64,000 nucleotides of DNA from UBA2336 sp964404445. Its GTDB lineage: Bacteria > Bacteroidota > Bacteroidia > Cytophagales > Cyclobacteriaceae. The first letter of the stretch is position 1. Each line of letters begins with the position of its first letter. Both the position numbers and the translations under genes were made by a program. Of this stretch, positions 34,431-43,272 are shown one piece after another. The notes below the pieces were generated by a model. The model worked only from the letters and a program-made list of their open reading frames with translations, was not told where the DNA came from and searched no databases. The stretch is from positions 1 to 64,000 of the forward strand of contig CAYOJW010000009.1 of assembly GCA_964404445.1 (NCBI GenBank). The letters run 5' to 3'.

Positions 34431-34967
34431 TTAATTTCTTTTTAGTTTAATCTTCCTTTGCAAGAAGCCAGCACCTGCACCGTTTGCCTGGTTAACAAGG
34501 TGTTCGTAGCGGTATAAATAAAAAGATTTTTTCGAGGCTTCTTTTATTGTATAGATAACCTCGCTTGAATACTCGCCCTGATGACGATAGTACATATTTA
34601 GCAAATTGATGGTTTCCATGTTGGCTGTTGAGTTAATATCCCACGTGGTGGTGTCTTTCTTCAATACCCCGTCATCCATATAGCTGTATATCATCAACCG
34701 TTGGCCATCTTTAATGGGTGTGCCTGTGTAATCCGAAGGGATATTTACAAATTTAAAAGTGCCTTCAGTAAAAACAGAATCGTAAATAACAATTTCTAAT
34801 TCATCCATATATTTTACCTGTAACGAATCTAAAGTCCATTCTTTGTTCATAATGGTGTCAAAGAATTTTTCATTTCTTGTTTTGCCATCCAACGATTCCA
34901 TAATCTCATCGCACGAACCGAATACTAAAGGGAATAAAATAACGATAAAGAGATTTCTTATTTTCAT
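34431..34967 (-). CDS. Putative lipoprotein, unknown
   Basis: A 178-residue protein with a lipoprotein signal (MKIRNLFIVILFPLVFGSC, lipobox FGSC). The ATG at 34967 is chosen over one three codons earlier because it gives a compact signal. The body (TIMNKEWTLDSLQVK, then TTTWDINSTANMETINLLNMYY) resembles small lipocalin-like Bacteroidota lipoproteins, but I cannot name a family. Confidence 0.7.
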   Translation of the reverse strand: MKIRNLFIVILFPLVFGSCDEIMESLDGKTRNEKFFDTIMNKEWTLDSLQVKYMDELEIVIYDSVFTEGTFKFVNIPSDYTGTPIKDGQRLMIYSYMDDGVLKKDTTTWDINSTANMETINLLNMYYRHQGEYSSEVIYTIKEASKKSFYLYRYEHLVNQANGAGAGFLQRKIKLKRN

Positions 34968-35043
34968 GTGTTTCATTTTTTTGATCTGGTTTTAAAGTTT
35001 AGAACAGGTGTCAGACACCTATGTTTGTTAGGGTTGGGCCTCA

Positions 35044-36789
35044 TTACTTTTGAAGTTCCCATACGGTTTCGTACTCACCATTGATTTTTTCTTGTGCCTT
35101 GAGTTCTTGTAGTGCTTTTTTGAAGGCGGAAACAAAATCATCGGCACGTACAATTTTATCCAACAAAGACATATCGCCTTTGTTCATCGCTTTGATGTCT
35201 TTGTTTTTAATGGTGACTCCACTTCCCTCTATCTCGCCCGAAAAATATTTGGTAGTAAGCAAGGCAAACATATCGTGTTTCTTTCCGATGAGTTCCACTT
35301 TTAGTGTTGGCACCATTTTCGGTTCGGTTTTCGGAGATACTTTCAAATCGAGATTCATTGTTACCCGCAGTTGAGCGTTGCTGCCCGTTTCATCAAAAAT
35401 GTTGCTTGTTCCTGAAAATGAAAGTGTTAATGGCGCTGTTGCACTAAACTTATGCAACCCCTCGTAGCTTCTCGAAAATGCTTCGGTTACATTTTTATCC
35501 GCTTCGGAATACGCACCGTAGCTTTGATATTCTTTGCTGGATAATGCTGTTTTGGCAGGCAATACGTTTGCGCCTAATTCGTCTTTCAGAACCTGAGTAA
35601 TTCCTGTATATAACTGAGCCAAAACGGCATCTATTTTTTCATCGGGGAAACTCAATCTGATGTAACTTGAATATTCGGTTTGTGTATCTCCGCTGTATTC
35701 GGTTTTCTCGGCAGATGCTTCTGTTCTTCCGCTTAGCGAAAATGTAGTTACCAATATTTTGTCAACCTGCGAAAAAGGTCTTGAACCGAATGCGTTTTCT
35801 TTGGTAAATTCATATTTCAGTTTTCCTGTGGAGGCGGTTATTTCGGCTTTGGTTTCCAATGGTTTCATCACTTCCAAATCAGGTGTGAATGTTACCGGCA
35901 ATGCTGCGCTGCTCATGGCAAAGTATTTTACGGGGGTTTTGTAAAAACCGGTTTCGTCTTTGGCTTCTTTTATTTGAGCATCGTCAATAATCAACCAACT
36001 GTTTTTGAAATTCAGGTTATTGGTTGTACCGATGTGTTTGAGCAAATATCCCGGAAGGGTGATTTTGGAAGTCGCTTTTACTGTGGCTACGCTGTACGTT
36101 GAGCGAATGCCAATGGTTGTGCCTACTATACGAATGGATACATAACTTCCCGGTGTGTAATCGGCAAGTTCGAGTGTGAAATCTTTGGTAAGATCAATGG
36201 TACAGTTGTCTTTCTGCCCGTTGATGGATAGTAATTTTACGGTGTTCGCATTCGGTTCGAAACTGAATTTCGCTTTTTGTCCGTTTCCGGTGGCAATTTC
36301 CAGCACTCTGTTTTTGGTATTGTGGTCGAACACTTTGGTGTACAATCCGGTGCTTTGGTAGTCACCGCTTACTCCGTCAAGTGTTACCGTTCCGTCTATT
36401 TTGTACGTGAACGCACGGTTTTTCGGAACAAACATAACGCCTACTAAATCGCCTCCGCTTTTCCAACCGTTGAAAAAATCCATATCAATCGTACCCATTT
36501 CTTTGGGCAGGATGTTGCTCATCAGATAAACATAAGGTTCTACAACGCTGAGGTCGGCAGTGGTAGAAGCACCGCCCATACCGGTTGCTGCCGCAGCTTT
36601 TGCGGCCACTTTTGCCAGTCCGCCTACTGCTTTTTGTGCAATTTTATCGAGCCCCAACCCTTTCTTTTCTTTTGGTGCAGCGGTGCTGTCGGAGGTGTTG
36701 TTTTCTTCTTTATTGCCCTTTTTAAGAAGTTGCGCCTGCGTGCTTATGGATAGCACACCAAACACCACGGCCAGGATAAGTTTTCGCAT
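35044..36789 (-). CDS. Large secreted protein, unknown
   Basis: A 581-residue exported protein (signal MRKLILAVVFGVLSISTQAQ). A low-complexity Lys/Glu/Ala-rich linker (about 20-75, with AKVAAKAAAATGMGG) is followed by a beta-rich body without recognisable domains. No sorting domain, lipobox or membrane anchor is visible. The last 100 residues are charged and may be helical (DFVSAFKKALQELKAQ). It lies downstream of a NarL-type regulator, on the same strand with a gap of about 95 nt. Confidence 0.7.
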   Translation of the reverse strand: MRKLILAVVFGVLSISTQAQLLKKGNKEENNTSDSTAAPKEKKGLGLDKIAQKAVGGLAKVAAKAAAATGMGGASTTADLSVVEPYVYLMSNILPKEMGTIDMDFFNGWKSGGDLVGVMFVPKNRAFTYKIDGTVTLDGVSGDYQSTGLYTKVFDHNTKNRVLEIATGNGQKAKFSFEPNANTVKLLSINGQKDNCTIDLTKDFTLELADYTPGSYVSIRIVGTTIGIRSTYSVATVKATSKITLPGYLLKHIGTTNNLNFKNSWLIIDDAQIKEAKDETGFYKTPVKYFAMSSAALPVTFTPDLEVMKPLETKAEITASTGKLKYEFTKENAFGSRPFSQVDKILVTTFSLSGRTEASAEKTEYSGDTQTEYSSYIRLSFPDEKIDAVLAQLYTGITQVLKDELGANVLPAKTALSSKEYQSYGAYSEADKNVTEAFSRSYEGLHKFSATAPLTLSFSGTSNIFDETGSNAQLRVTMNLDLKVSPKTEPKMVPTLKVELIGKKHDMFALLTTKYFSGEIEGSGVTIKNKDIKAMNKGDMSLLDKIVRADDFVSAFKKALQELKAQEKINGEYETVWELQK

Positions 36790-36883
36790 CGTTTTGGGTT
36801 TATTGTTTTGTGCCCAAAAAGACAGAAACCAGTCCTTTTTTAAAATGCGATACGCTACGGTTTTTAGTACGTAGTGTTACGGA

Positions 36884-37537
36884 TCAAATAACCACTAACT
36901 TATGGCGGATGGCGTATTTCATAAGTGAAATGATGTTGCGGCAACCCGTTTTTTCAAGGATGTTGGCGCGGTGGGTTTCGACTGTTCGTTTGCTGATAAA
37001 CAGTTTCTCGCCTATGGCTTCGCTCGAATATTCTTCTAAAATCAACTGGAGGATTTCTATTTCGCGGACAGAAAGAATTTTCCGTACCTCTTCTTTTTTC
37101 TTTTCGGCCTGCATTTTTTGCAACAGCACGTTTAGCACTTCGCGGCCATAGTGCGTTGAACCGTTTCGTATATCATTCACGGCTACAGCAATATCTTGTG
37201 CCGATGAGTTTTTAAGGATGTAGCCTTCGGCCTCGGCTTCGAGAATTGCACTTACAATTTCGCGCTCGTTGTGCATCGATAGTACCAATACTTTAATGTG
37301 CGGATATTTTTGTTTTACCTGCCGGGTAAGTTCTATACCGCTCATCGCAAACATTGATATGTCGGTAATCAACAACTGAAAATTATCGGGGTATGTTTCA
37401 ATGCTGGCCCATGCTTCTTCGCCCGAACTTACCACGGTAACGTTGGCGTCCTTAATGTGTTTCTGTAAAATAAACAACAACCCCTCTGCAAAAAGGCGGT
37501 GATCATCGGCCACTAAAATCTTAAACAACGCTTGCAT
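36884..37537 (-). CDS. NarL/LuxR-family response regulator
   Basis: A 217-residue regulator. The receiver domain has acidic residues at 11-12 and phosphoacceptor Asp59 in LLITDISM, with Lys in YILKNSSA. The C-terminal LuxR helix-turn-helix reads LSVREIEILQLILEEYSSEAI and KLFISKRTVETHRANIL. The start codon overlaps the stop of the upstream kinase gene (TAATG), so the two are a coupled pair. Confidence 0.95.
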   Translation of the reverse strand: MQALFKILVADDHRLFAEGLLFILQKHIKDANVTVVSSGEEAWASIETYPDNFQLLITDISMFAMSGIELTRQVKQKYPHIKVLVLSMHNEREIVSAILEAEAEGYILKNSSAQDIAVAVNDIRNGSTHYGREVLNVLLQKMQAEKKKEEVRKILSVREIEILQLILEEYSSEAIGEKLFISKRTVETHRANILEKTGCRNIISLMKYAIRHKLVVI

Positions 37538-39450
37538 TATACTGCCAGTTTAATAGATACGCTTGTGCCTGAACCGGGCTGCGTATCAACTTCTATTTTC
37601 CCGTTTAACATCGATACTCGTGTAAATATATTTTTCCATCCTAAGCCTGCACTTTTGCCGATAATCTCTTTTTCAAAGCCAATGCCATTATCGGAGATTA
37701 ACAGACGAAGGCCGTCAACCGAACGCGCAACGGTAATCGTAACCACATTGGCTTTCGAGTGTTTGATCATGTTATTAAGTACCTCCTGGATAATCCGGTA
37801 AACGGTAATTTCTGTTTGAACGGGAAGCCGGTTTTCCAATCCTTCAACCGTTAGATTTACCTGCAATAAAGCCGACTCGTTTATTTTTGCGCAAACATCG
37901 CGAAGTGCAGCCGCCAACCCGATTTGCACAAGCGTGGCCGGCATAAGGTTGTGTGAAATGGCTCTTACTTCCTGTGTTGCTTCATCGACAATGCCCAATG
38001 AATTTTTCAACAACCTTGCGGTTTCGCCAGAGCCGGGTTCATCGATGGCCGACAAACTGAGTTTTATCGTGGACAACAACTGCCCTAACCCATCGTGAAG
38101 TTCTTTGGCAACACGACTGCGTTCGTTCTCTTCGGCTTCTAAAACGGCTGCGTAACGCTGTCGTTGCAGTTCCTCGCGTTCGCGTGCACTCGCAAGGCGT
38201 TGTTTATTGCGCGACTGTTTATAAAATAAATACACAATACCTGTTAGCAACACAAAGCCACCCACCACGCCCATGAATATTATTCTGAACCGATCCAGTT
38301 CCAGGTCTTTTACTTTCGCTTCTGATTCTAACAAAGCAATGTGTTGTTGCTTGCGTTCCGATTCGTATTTGGCCTCCACGGCATAGGCAATACGGGCTTT
38401 CTCGGCTGTTAATGATGTGTCTTTAATTTCTGTATAATGTTTCAAATATTTTAACGCATCTTTAAAATCGCCATTGCGTTCGCTCATGGTATATGAATCG
38501 AAATAAGTATCTAAAAGTTTTTCTGTATTGTTGCTCCGCAGTGAATAATGAATGGCCGAGTCGCGGTACATACGTGCTTTTGCCAGTCTGCCCATATCCG
38601 CATTAATGTTGCTCAGGTTGTTATACACGGTAGCCAATTGATAATCGTCAGGGTTTAACAGGTTTAATTCGAGCGAACGCACAAAATAAGGTTCAGCGAT
38701 GGCAAATGTTTTTTTCTTACGATAGGTATTGCCTATGTTATTGTTGGTAGCGGCTAAATTATCCTGACTTGCGTTTGCAAGACTCAGATTTTTAAAATGA
38801 TATTCCAATGCTTTATCGTACTGCCTGGTGTCATCGTAATTTATGGCTACGGCATTGTTGGCCAGCCAATAGATGGCGGGCGATACGGTTTTTAGTTGCG
38901 ACAGGAATTTTACGGCATCTAACCCGTATTGAAGACCAAGTTTATAATCTTGCAGGTTGTTATGATAAAGTAGCGAAAGGCTGATAAAATTTTGGGCGAT
39001 CAGCAAACTGTCGTTCGATTTCAGAAAGTAGTTTGACGACCGTTGCAAATACTCAACGGAAGCTAATGAGTTTTTGTTATTGCTCAGGTCAACGCCCACA
39101 ACACGGGTAACATACCCTGCCCATTGGTAGTTTTTCGCTTTCTCAAAGTAATACACCGCACTATCAGCCCACGCCAGTGCGCGAGGCAGGTTTCTGTTAC
39201 GATTGGCAAAACTAATAATAAACGCGCCCCTGCCCTGGTTATCGGCATCGGCTGTACGCTTCGCCCACTGAAAAGTTAGTAGCCCGAGTGAGTCGGCACG
39301 TTGAGGGTTCGCAAAAGATTTTTCGCCAGCATCACGGTACAATCGAACTTTTACGGTATCGGGTTTCGTGCGTATATCCATCAGCATCGAATCTTGTGAA
39401 ACGGTTTTTTCATGAACGAAAAACGAAAGTGCCACAAGCAAGCCGAACAT
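37537..39450 (-). CDS. TPR-containing sensor histidine kinase
   Basis: A 637-residue kinase of the NarX/DesK type. After an N-terminal signal or anchor (MFGLLVALSFFVHEKTVSQ) come tetratricopeptide repeats (about 40-330), one membrane helix (FRIIFMGVVGGFVLLTGIVY), a coiled coil, a HisKA_3 dimerisation domain with the phospho-His in VAKELHDGLGQLL, and an ATPase domain (VLNNMIKHSKANVVT, LLISDNGIGF). The TPR part lies outside the cytoplasm and probably senses a protein partner. It is the partner of the overlapping regulator gene. Confidence 0.94.
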   Translation of the reverse strand: MFGLLVALSFFVHEKTVSQDSMLMDIRTKPDTVKVRLYRDAGEKSFANPQRADSLGLLTFQWAKRTADADNQGRGAFIISFANRNRNLPRALAWADSAVYYFEKAKNYQWAGYVTRVVGVDLSNNKNSLASVEYLQRSSNYFLKSNDSLLIAQNFISLSLLYHNNLQDYKLGLQYGLDAVKFLSQLKTVSPAIYWLANNAVAINYDDTRQYDKALEYHFKNLSLANASQDNLAATNNNIGNTYRKKKTFAIAEPYFVRSLELNLLNPDDYQLATVYNNLSNINADMGRLAKARMYRDSAIHYSLRSNNTEKLLDTYFDSYTMSERNGDFKDALKYLKHYTEIKDTSLTAEKARIAYAVEAKYESERKQQHIALLESEAKVKDLELDRFRIIFMGVVGGFVLLTGIVYLFYKQSRNKQRLASAREREELQRQRYAAVLEAEENERSRVAKELHDGLGQLLSTIKLSLSAIDEPGSGETARLLKNSLGIVDEATQEVRAISHNLMPATLVQIGLAAALRDVCAKINESALLQVNLTVEGLENRLPVQTEITVYRIIQEVLNNMIKHSKANVVTITVARSVDGLRLLISDNGIGFEKEIIGKSAGLGWKNIFTRVSMLNGKIEVDTQPGSGTSVSIKLAV

Positions 39451-39540
39451 AACGTAACAATAATAGTTGGTTCACGCTAAAGATAGCAATTGGCATGATG
39501 AAAAATAAGACTTATCTATGCATTTCCTAAAACCTGAATT

Positions 39541-40845
39541 GTGAGTCAAAAAAACGAATTACAAAAAGTGCTGGGTGCCGGCTTTGGTATTGCCGTGCTC
39601 GTGGGCGGAACCATTGGCGTTGGCATATTACGCACACCGGGCACCATTGCCGGCCTGCTCGATAATTATTGGCTCATCATTTTCGCCTGGTTATTCGTGG
39701 GCGGTTATGTGTTGTTAGCTGCCGGGCCGTTTGCCGAAATGGCTACCATGATGCCCAAAGCAGGCGGGCCGTACAATTATGTGAAACGGGCGTTTGGCAA
39801 TTATGCCGGTTTTGTATCGGGCTGGTTCGATTATTTACTCAACTCCATTGCCCCCGCATATTTTTGTATTGTAATTGGCGAATACCTCGCACTACTCTTT
39901 CCAGTGTTAAGAGGTTATGAAACCATCATGGGGCTTGGCTTCTTAGTGGTTTTTATGCTGTATCACCTCAGCGGGGTAAAAAGCGGAAGCATTGCCCAGC
40001 AAATTACCAGCGCATTGAAAATGGTTTTCTTCGTTGCGCTGATTATCGCCTGTTTTTTTGTTGATCCCCAACCGATACCCGAAGAAAAAGCAACGCTGAT
40101 CATCGATGGCGGATTGATCATTGCTTTCTTAACAGCACTGCAACTGATTATGGGTGCGTACAACGGCTGGTGGTCGAGTTGCTTTTTTGCCGAAGAAGAT
40201 GTTGATCCTTCACGCAACATTCCGAAATCGTTATACACGGGCGTGATTATGGTGATTATCATTTACGTGTTGGTGAACATGGCGTTTATGTACGTATTAC
40301 CACCCTCCGCGTTAGCAAACTCACCGTTAGCCGCATCGGATGTTGCGCGTGTAGTGTTTGGCAATTCGGGGGCAACATTGGTAACCGTTATTTCTATCGT
40401 ATCGATTGTGAGTATTTTAAATGCTTACATGATGATACCCGCACGCATTCTTTTTGGATTGAGCCGTGACAGTTTCTTCTTAAAGCAAGGCATGAAAATC
40501 AACAAAGGCGGTACTCCGGTAGTTGCCTTGTTGCTCACAACATCGTTCAGCTTTGTGTTGATCATCGGAGGATCGTTTCAGCAGCTTTTTGCCCTCGCAG
40601 GGTTTATGTCGTTAGTGGTTACAGGTCTGGCTTTTGCAGCACACATTAAACTCCGAAAATCAGAACCCGGCACCGCCCGGCCGTTCCGTGCGTGGGGTTA
40701 TCCGGTTGTTACGGTGTTTGTATTACTCGTAACCATTGCCATGTTTGTCGGCTTCGCAAAAAGCGATCCGTTTAACTTTGCCATTGTGATGGGGATTGGG
40801 GTTGTTTCGTATCCGGCTTTTAAAATTCTTACGAGAAGTAGGTAG
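39541..40845 (+). CDS. APC-superfamily amino acid permease
   Basis: A 434-residue inner membrane transporter with about twelve helices. The first helix has the substrate-binding GGTIGVGILRTPG; MPKAGGPYNYVKRAFG follows helix 2, as in APC-family members. The start is a GTG, and no ATG occurs before the first conserved residues. Likely imports amino acids or polyamines by cation coupling; the substrate is not readable from sequence. Confidence 0.9.
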   Translation: MSQKNELQKVLGAGFGIAVLVGGTIGVGILRTPGTIAGLLDNYWLIIFAWLFVGGYVLLAAGPFAEMATMMPKAGGPYNYVKRAFGNYAGFVSGWFDYLLNSIAPAYFCIVIGEYLALLFPVLRGYETIMGLGFLVVFMLYHLSGVKSGSIAQQITSALKMVFFVALIIACFFVDPQPIPEEKATLIIDGGLIIAFLTALQLIMGAYNGWWSSCFFAEEDVDPSRNIPKSLYTGVIMVIIIYVLVNMAFMYVLPPSALANSPLAASDVARVVFGNSGATLVTVISIVSIVSILNAYMMIPARILFGLSRDSFFLKQGMKINKGGTPVVALLLTTSFSFVLIIGGSFQQLFALAGFMSLVVTGLAFAAHIKLRKSEPGTARPFRAWGYPVVTVFVLLVTIAMFVGFAKSDPFNFAIVMGIGVVSYPAFKILTRSR

Positions 40846-40855
40846 GTCAACATTT

Positions 40856-40924
40856 AGCTATAAGGTGTGGCGGCACACCAAAACAATAAATTAAATGTCA
40901 ACCGTGCCGCCATGACTTATAGCT
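40856..40924. repeat. 21-bp-arm inverted repeat
   Basis: AGCTATAAGGTGTGGCGGCAC (arm 1, 40856-40876, starting AGCTATAAGG) pairs with 40904-40924, differing at 3 of 21 positions, around a 27-nt AT-rich loop. It follows the permease gene by 10 nt and precedes the left inverted repeat of the lipoprotein unit. It may act as a terminator or as part of that unit. Confidence 0.75.
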
Positions 40925-40925
40925 T

Positions 40926-40945
40926 GTGTTGTGTGCAGTTTGTGG
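40926..40945 (+). repeat. Inverted repeat, left end of lipoprotein unit
   Basis: GTGTTGTGTGCAGTTTGTGG matches, with 18 of 20 identities, the reverse complement of 41459-41478. The two face each other around the lipoprotein gene. Confidence 0.7.
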
Positions 40946-40956
40946 TAAGTTTGAAT

Positions 40957-41442
40957 CTATTTAATTAGTCCGAACTTTCGATAATCCGATAGGTGATTCT
41001 TAGCTTCATTGTCGCCCAACGAGTCAGCCTTAACCAAGTATTTAACAGCCATTTCTCGTGCTCCATGATTTAAGGAGTCAAGGTTATAAATACCATTCTC
41101 AGATTCATCAATAACCGGCACATTATACATCCACATAATTTTGTAGTACACAGTCTTGCTGGCCAACCCGTTATCGTACTTGTCGGCCATGATTAAAAAG
41201 GTCGAGAGAAATTCTCCCGGGCGATAATCCAAACTAGCTGTCTCGAGTGCGTCAAGTGCCGAAACACTTCCATGATTTTCAATTGAGTCAATCAATATAT
41301 GAATTGGCACTCCAGGATCATTCATCGATCTAGCAGTTTCTGTTCTGTCACAAGAAGTCAAGCAACTTAATACGAGCAACGAAATCGTCCACCTGTATCT
41401 TGATAATAAGTCAATATGTTTCTCGCTTAGTCTTTCGTTCAT
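40957..41442 (-). CDS. Putative small lipoprotein
   Basis: A 161-residue protein. A lipobox-like segment is seen in WTISLLVLSCLTSCDRTE, after a longer than usual polar N-terminus. A GTG 12 codons upstream would put the first residues inside the inverted repeat at 41459-41478, so I choose the ATG at 41442. The C-terminal part (REMAVKYLVKADSLGDNEAKNHL) looks like a single Sel1-type repeat. No function known. Composition differs slightly from its neighbours, and inverted repeats enclose it. Confidence 0.65.
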   Translation of the reverse strand: MNERLSEKHIDLLSRYRWTISLLVLSCLTSCDRTETARSMNDPGVPIHILIDSIENHGSVSALDALETASLDYRPGEFLSTFLIMADKYDNGLASKTVYYKIMWMYNVPVIDESENGIYNLDSLNHGAREMAVKYLVKADSLGDNEAKNHLSDYRKFGLIK

Positions 41443-41458
41443 ATTGATTTCTTGTCCA

Positions 41459-41478
41459 CCATAAATTGCACACAACAC
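41459..41478 (-). repeat. Inverted repeat, right end of lipoprotein unit
   Basis: On the minus strand reads GTGTTGTGTGCAATTTATGG, with two mismatches to the copy at 40926-40945. It ends 22 nt before the paaN stop. Confidence 0.7.
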
Positions 41479-41500
41479 TTGAATATAGTTAACTTATAAC

Positions 41501-43165
41501 TTACGCTACCGGCTCCCGATGCCCCACCCACGTAAACCGTTTGGTTACATACTCAGGGTTTGTAAACGAAGCATTGCCCGCAGGGTTACCGCCTGTTACA
41601 TGGAAATCGGAAAAGGCCGCGTTCTGGTTCATGTAAATACCGCCTGTTAAATTGAACGACACCGGTGTGGCGGCCAGCGCCATTTCATCGGCAATCTTTT
41701 CCTTCACCCCGGCATCGGTTGTATAAGCCCCGCACGAAATAGCCCCGTGTGTCATGGCCATTTCTTGTGCCAACGCAACCGACTCGTCAGTATTTTTTGT
41801 TTTGATCAGCAAAATAATCGGGCCGAATAACTCTTTGCTGAAGATTTCTTTCTTCGAAGAATCAACCTCCACAATAACCGGAGTAGTTACACGTGCATTT
41901 TTAAACATCGGGTTTTCAAACGTGCGTGGTTTAAGCCACACTTTACCTCCGAGTTTTTCGGCTTCAAAAACACGTTCAGCGGTTTTTTTATTTTGCACTG
42001 CACCCAGCACAAACGGCCCGGCTTTCGGGTTATCGACTAAACCTGTAATGTTATCCGCAAGTTTTTGCGCAAACTCATCGAAGCTTACTACACCATTCGG
42101 GGTTTTAATGCCGCCTTCCGGGATGTAAAAGTTTTGCGGAGCAGTACACATTTGTCCGCTGTATAAGTTTACAGAGAACGCAAGGTTCGCAGCCGTTTTA
42201 TCAACATCGGTTGTTGAATCTAAGATTACTGAGTTTACTCCGGTTTTTTCGGTAAACACGGTTTTACCGGACAGTGCTTCGAGGTAACTTCCAAACGCAG
42301 AATTACCGGTAAAGTCGATCAGTTTAACATCTTTATGTTCGGCTAATTCTTTGGTGATCATCTTATCATAAGTATCAACAGCAAGTTGACAAATATTCGG
42401 GTCGAGGTTGTTTTCGCTTAACACGTTTTGAATCTCGGCTACCACAATGGCAATCGGAAGTATCGCACCCGGATGAGGTTTCACTAACACGCTATTGCCT
42501 GTAATTAAACTTCCATAAATCCCGGTAACGGAATTCCAGGTAGGAAATGTTGAACAGCCAATCACTACCGAAATACCTTTGGGCACGGCACGCCACTCTT
42601 TGTTGAGTTGAATGTTAAACTTGCCCATTGGCTTATCCCACAATGCCGAGGCGGGGAAACGTTTTAATTCTTCATAACCTGCCGCAACTGCTTCCAACGC
42701 GCGGTCGGCCGCATGTGGGCCCGATGCCTGAAAGGCCATCATATAACCCTGACCTGTTGTGTGCATGGTTGCATACGCAATTTCAAAGAAGCGTGATTTC
42801 ATGCGTTCGAGCGATTCCATTAAAATGCCTGCACGCTCATCGACACTTACTTTACGCCATACATGAAAGGCAGCTTTCGCATTGTCGATTAATGTTGACA
42901 CCGATGCCGTTGGATACGAAACATTCAACTGCTCTTGCGTGTAAGGCGACTCTTCCTGCCCTGCCCAACTGTTGGTGTTCGTTTGTTTCAGTTCGGAAAA
43001 CTTATTTCCCAACGATGCTTTAAATTTTGCCTGCCCATCTGCATCGGCTGTTTCGCCATAAACGGATGGCGATGGGTGTTCCGGGAATGCGGCATAAAAC
43101 GTTCGTGCATGCAAGGCATCGATGGCTTTGCTTAATGTGGTGTTATGTTTTTCGAAAAGACTCAT
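41501..43165 (-). CDS. paaN: Phenylacetic acid degradation protein PaaN-like
   Basis: A 554-residue aldehyde dehydrogenase-family protein of the PaaN2 type. The dehydrogenase core is visible: FPTWNSVTGIYGSLITGNSVLVKPH for NAD binding, DFTGNSAFGSYLEAL, and the nucleophile Cys in YSGQMCTAPQNF. The N-terminal region (LHARTFYAAFPEHPSPSVYGE) is typical of PaaN. In phenylacetate breakdown PaaN-like proteins oxidise the ring-opened semialdehyde, but no other paa genes lie in this window, so the actual substrate may differ. The gene stands alone on its strand, followed by the DUF4197 gene upstream. Confidence 0.88.
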   Translation of the reverse strand: MSLFEKHNTTLSKAIDALHARTFYAAFPEHPSPSVYGETADADGQAKFKASLGNKFSELKQTNTNSWAGQEESPYTQEQLNVSYPTASVSTLIDNAKAAFHVWRKVSVDERAGILMESLERMKSRFFEIAYATMHTTGQGYMMAFQASGPHAADRALEAVAAGYEELKRFPASALWDKPMGKFNIQLNKEWRAVPKGISVVIGCSTFPTWNSVTGIYGSLITGNSVLVKPHPGAILPIAIVVAEIQNVLSENNLDPNICQLAVDTYDKMITKELAEHKDVKLIDFTGNSAFGSYLEALSGKTVFTEKTGVNSVILDSTTDVDKTAANLAFSVNLYSGQMCTAPQNFYIPEGGIKTPNGVVSFDEFAQKLADNITGLVDNPKAGPFVLGAVQNKKTAERVFEAEKLGGKVWLKPRTFENPMFKNARVTTPVIVEVDSSKKEIFSKELFGPIILLIKTKNTDESVALAQEMAMTHGAISCGAYTTDAGVKEKIADEMALAATPVSFNLTGGIYMNQNAAFSDFHVTGGNPAGNASFTNPEYVTKRFTWVGHREPVA

Positions 43166-43195
43166 AGTTTAAAGTTATCTTTATTCATTACTTAT

Positions 43196-43265
43196 TTTAG
43201 AAGTATGCAATTGGCAGTTAACAGTATGCAGTGACGAAGACAAACTGCCTGCTGCCTCTCGCCTA
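43196..43265. repeat. GGCAGTT interspersed repeat
   Basis: GGCAGTT (43213-43219) and AACTGCC (43243-43249) can pair; around them GCAGT, TGCCTGCTGCC and GCCTACTG resemble the hairpin at 27555-27614. Lies between paaN and the DUF4197 gene. Confidence 0.45.
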
Positions 43266-43272
43266 CTGGTTA

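Noticed and set aside
40957..41478. GTG start of the small lipoprotein at 41478
   Set aside because: The first codons would lie in the 20-bp inverted repeat; the ATG at 41442 is a better start.
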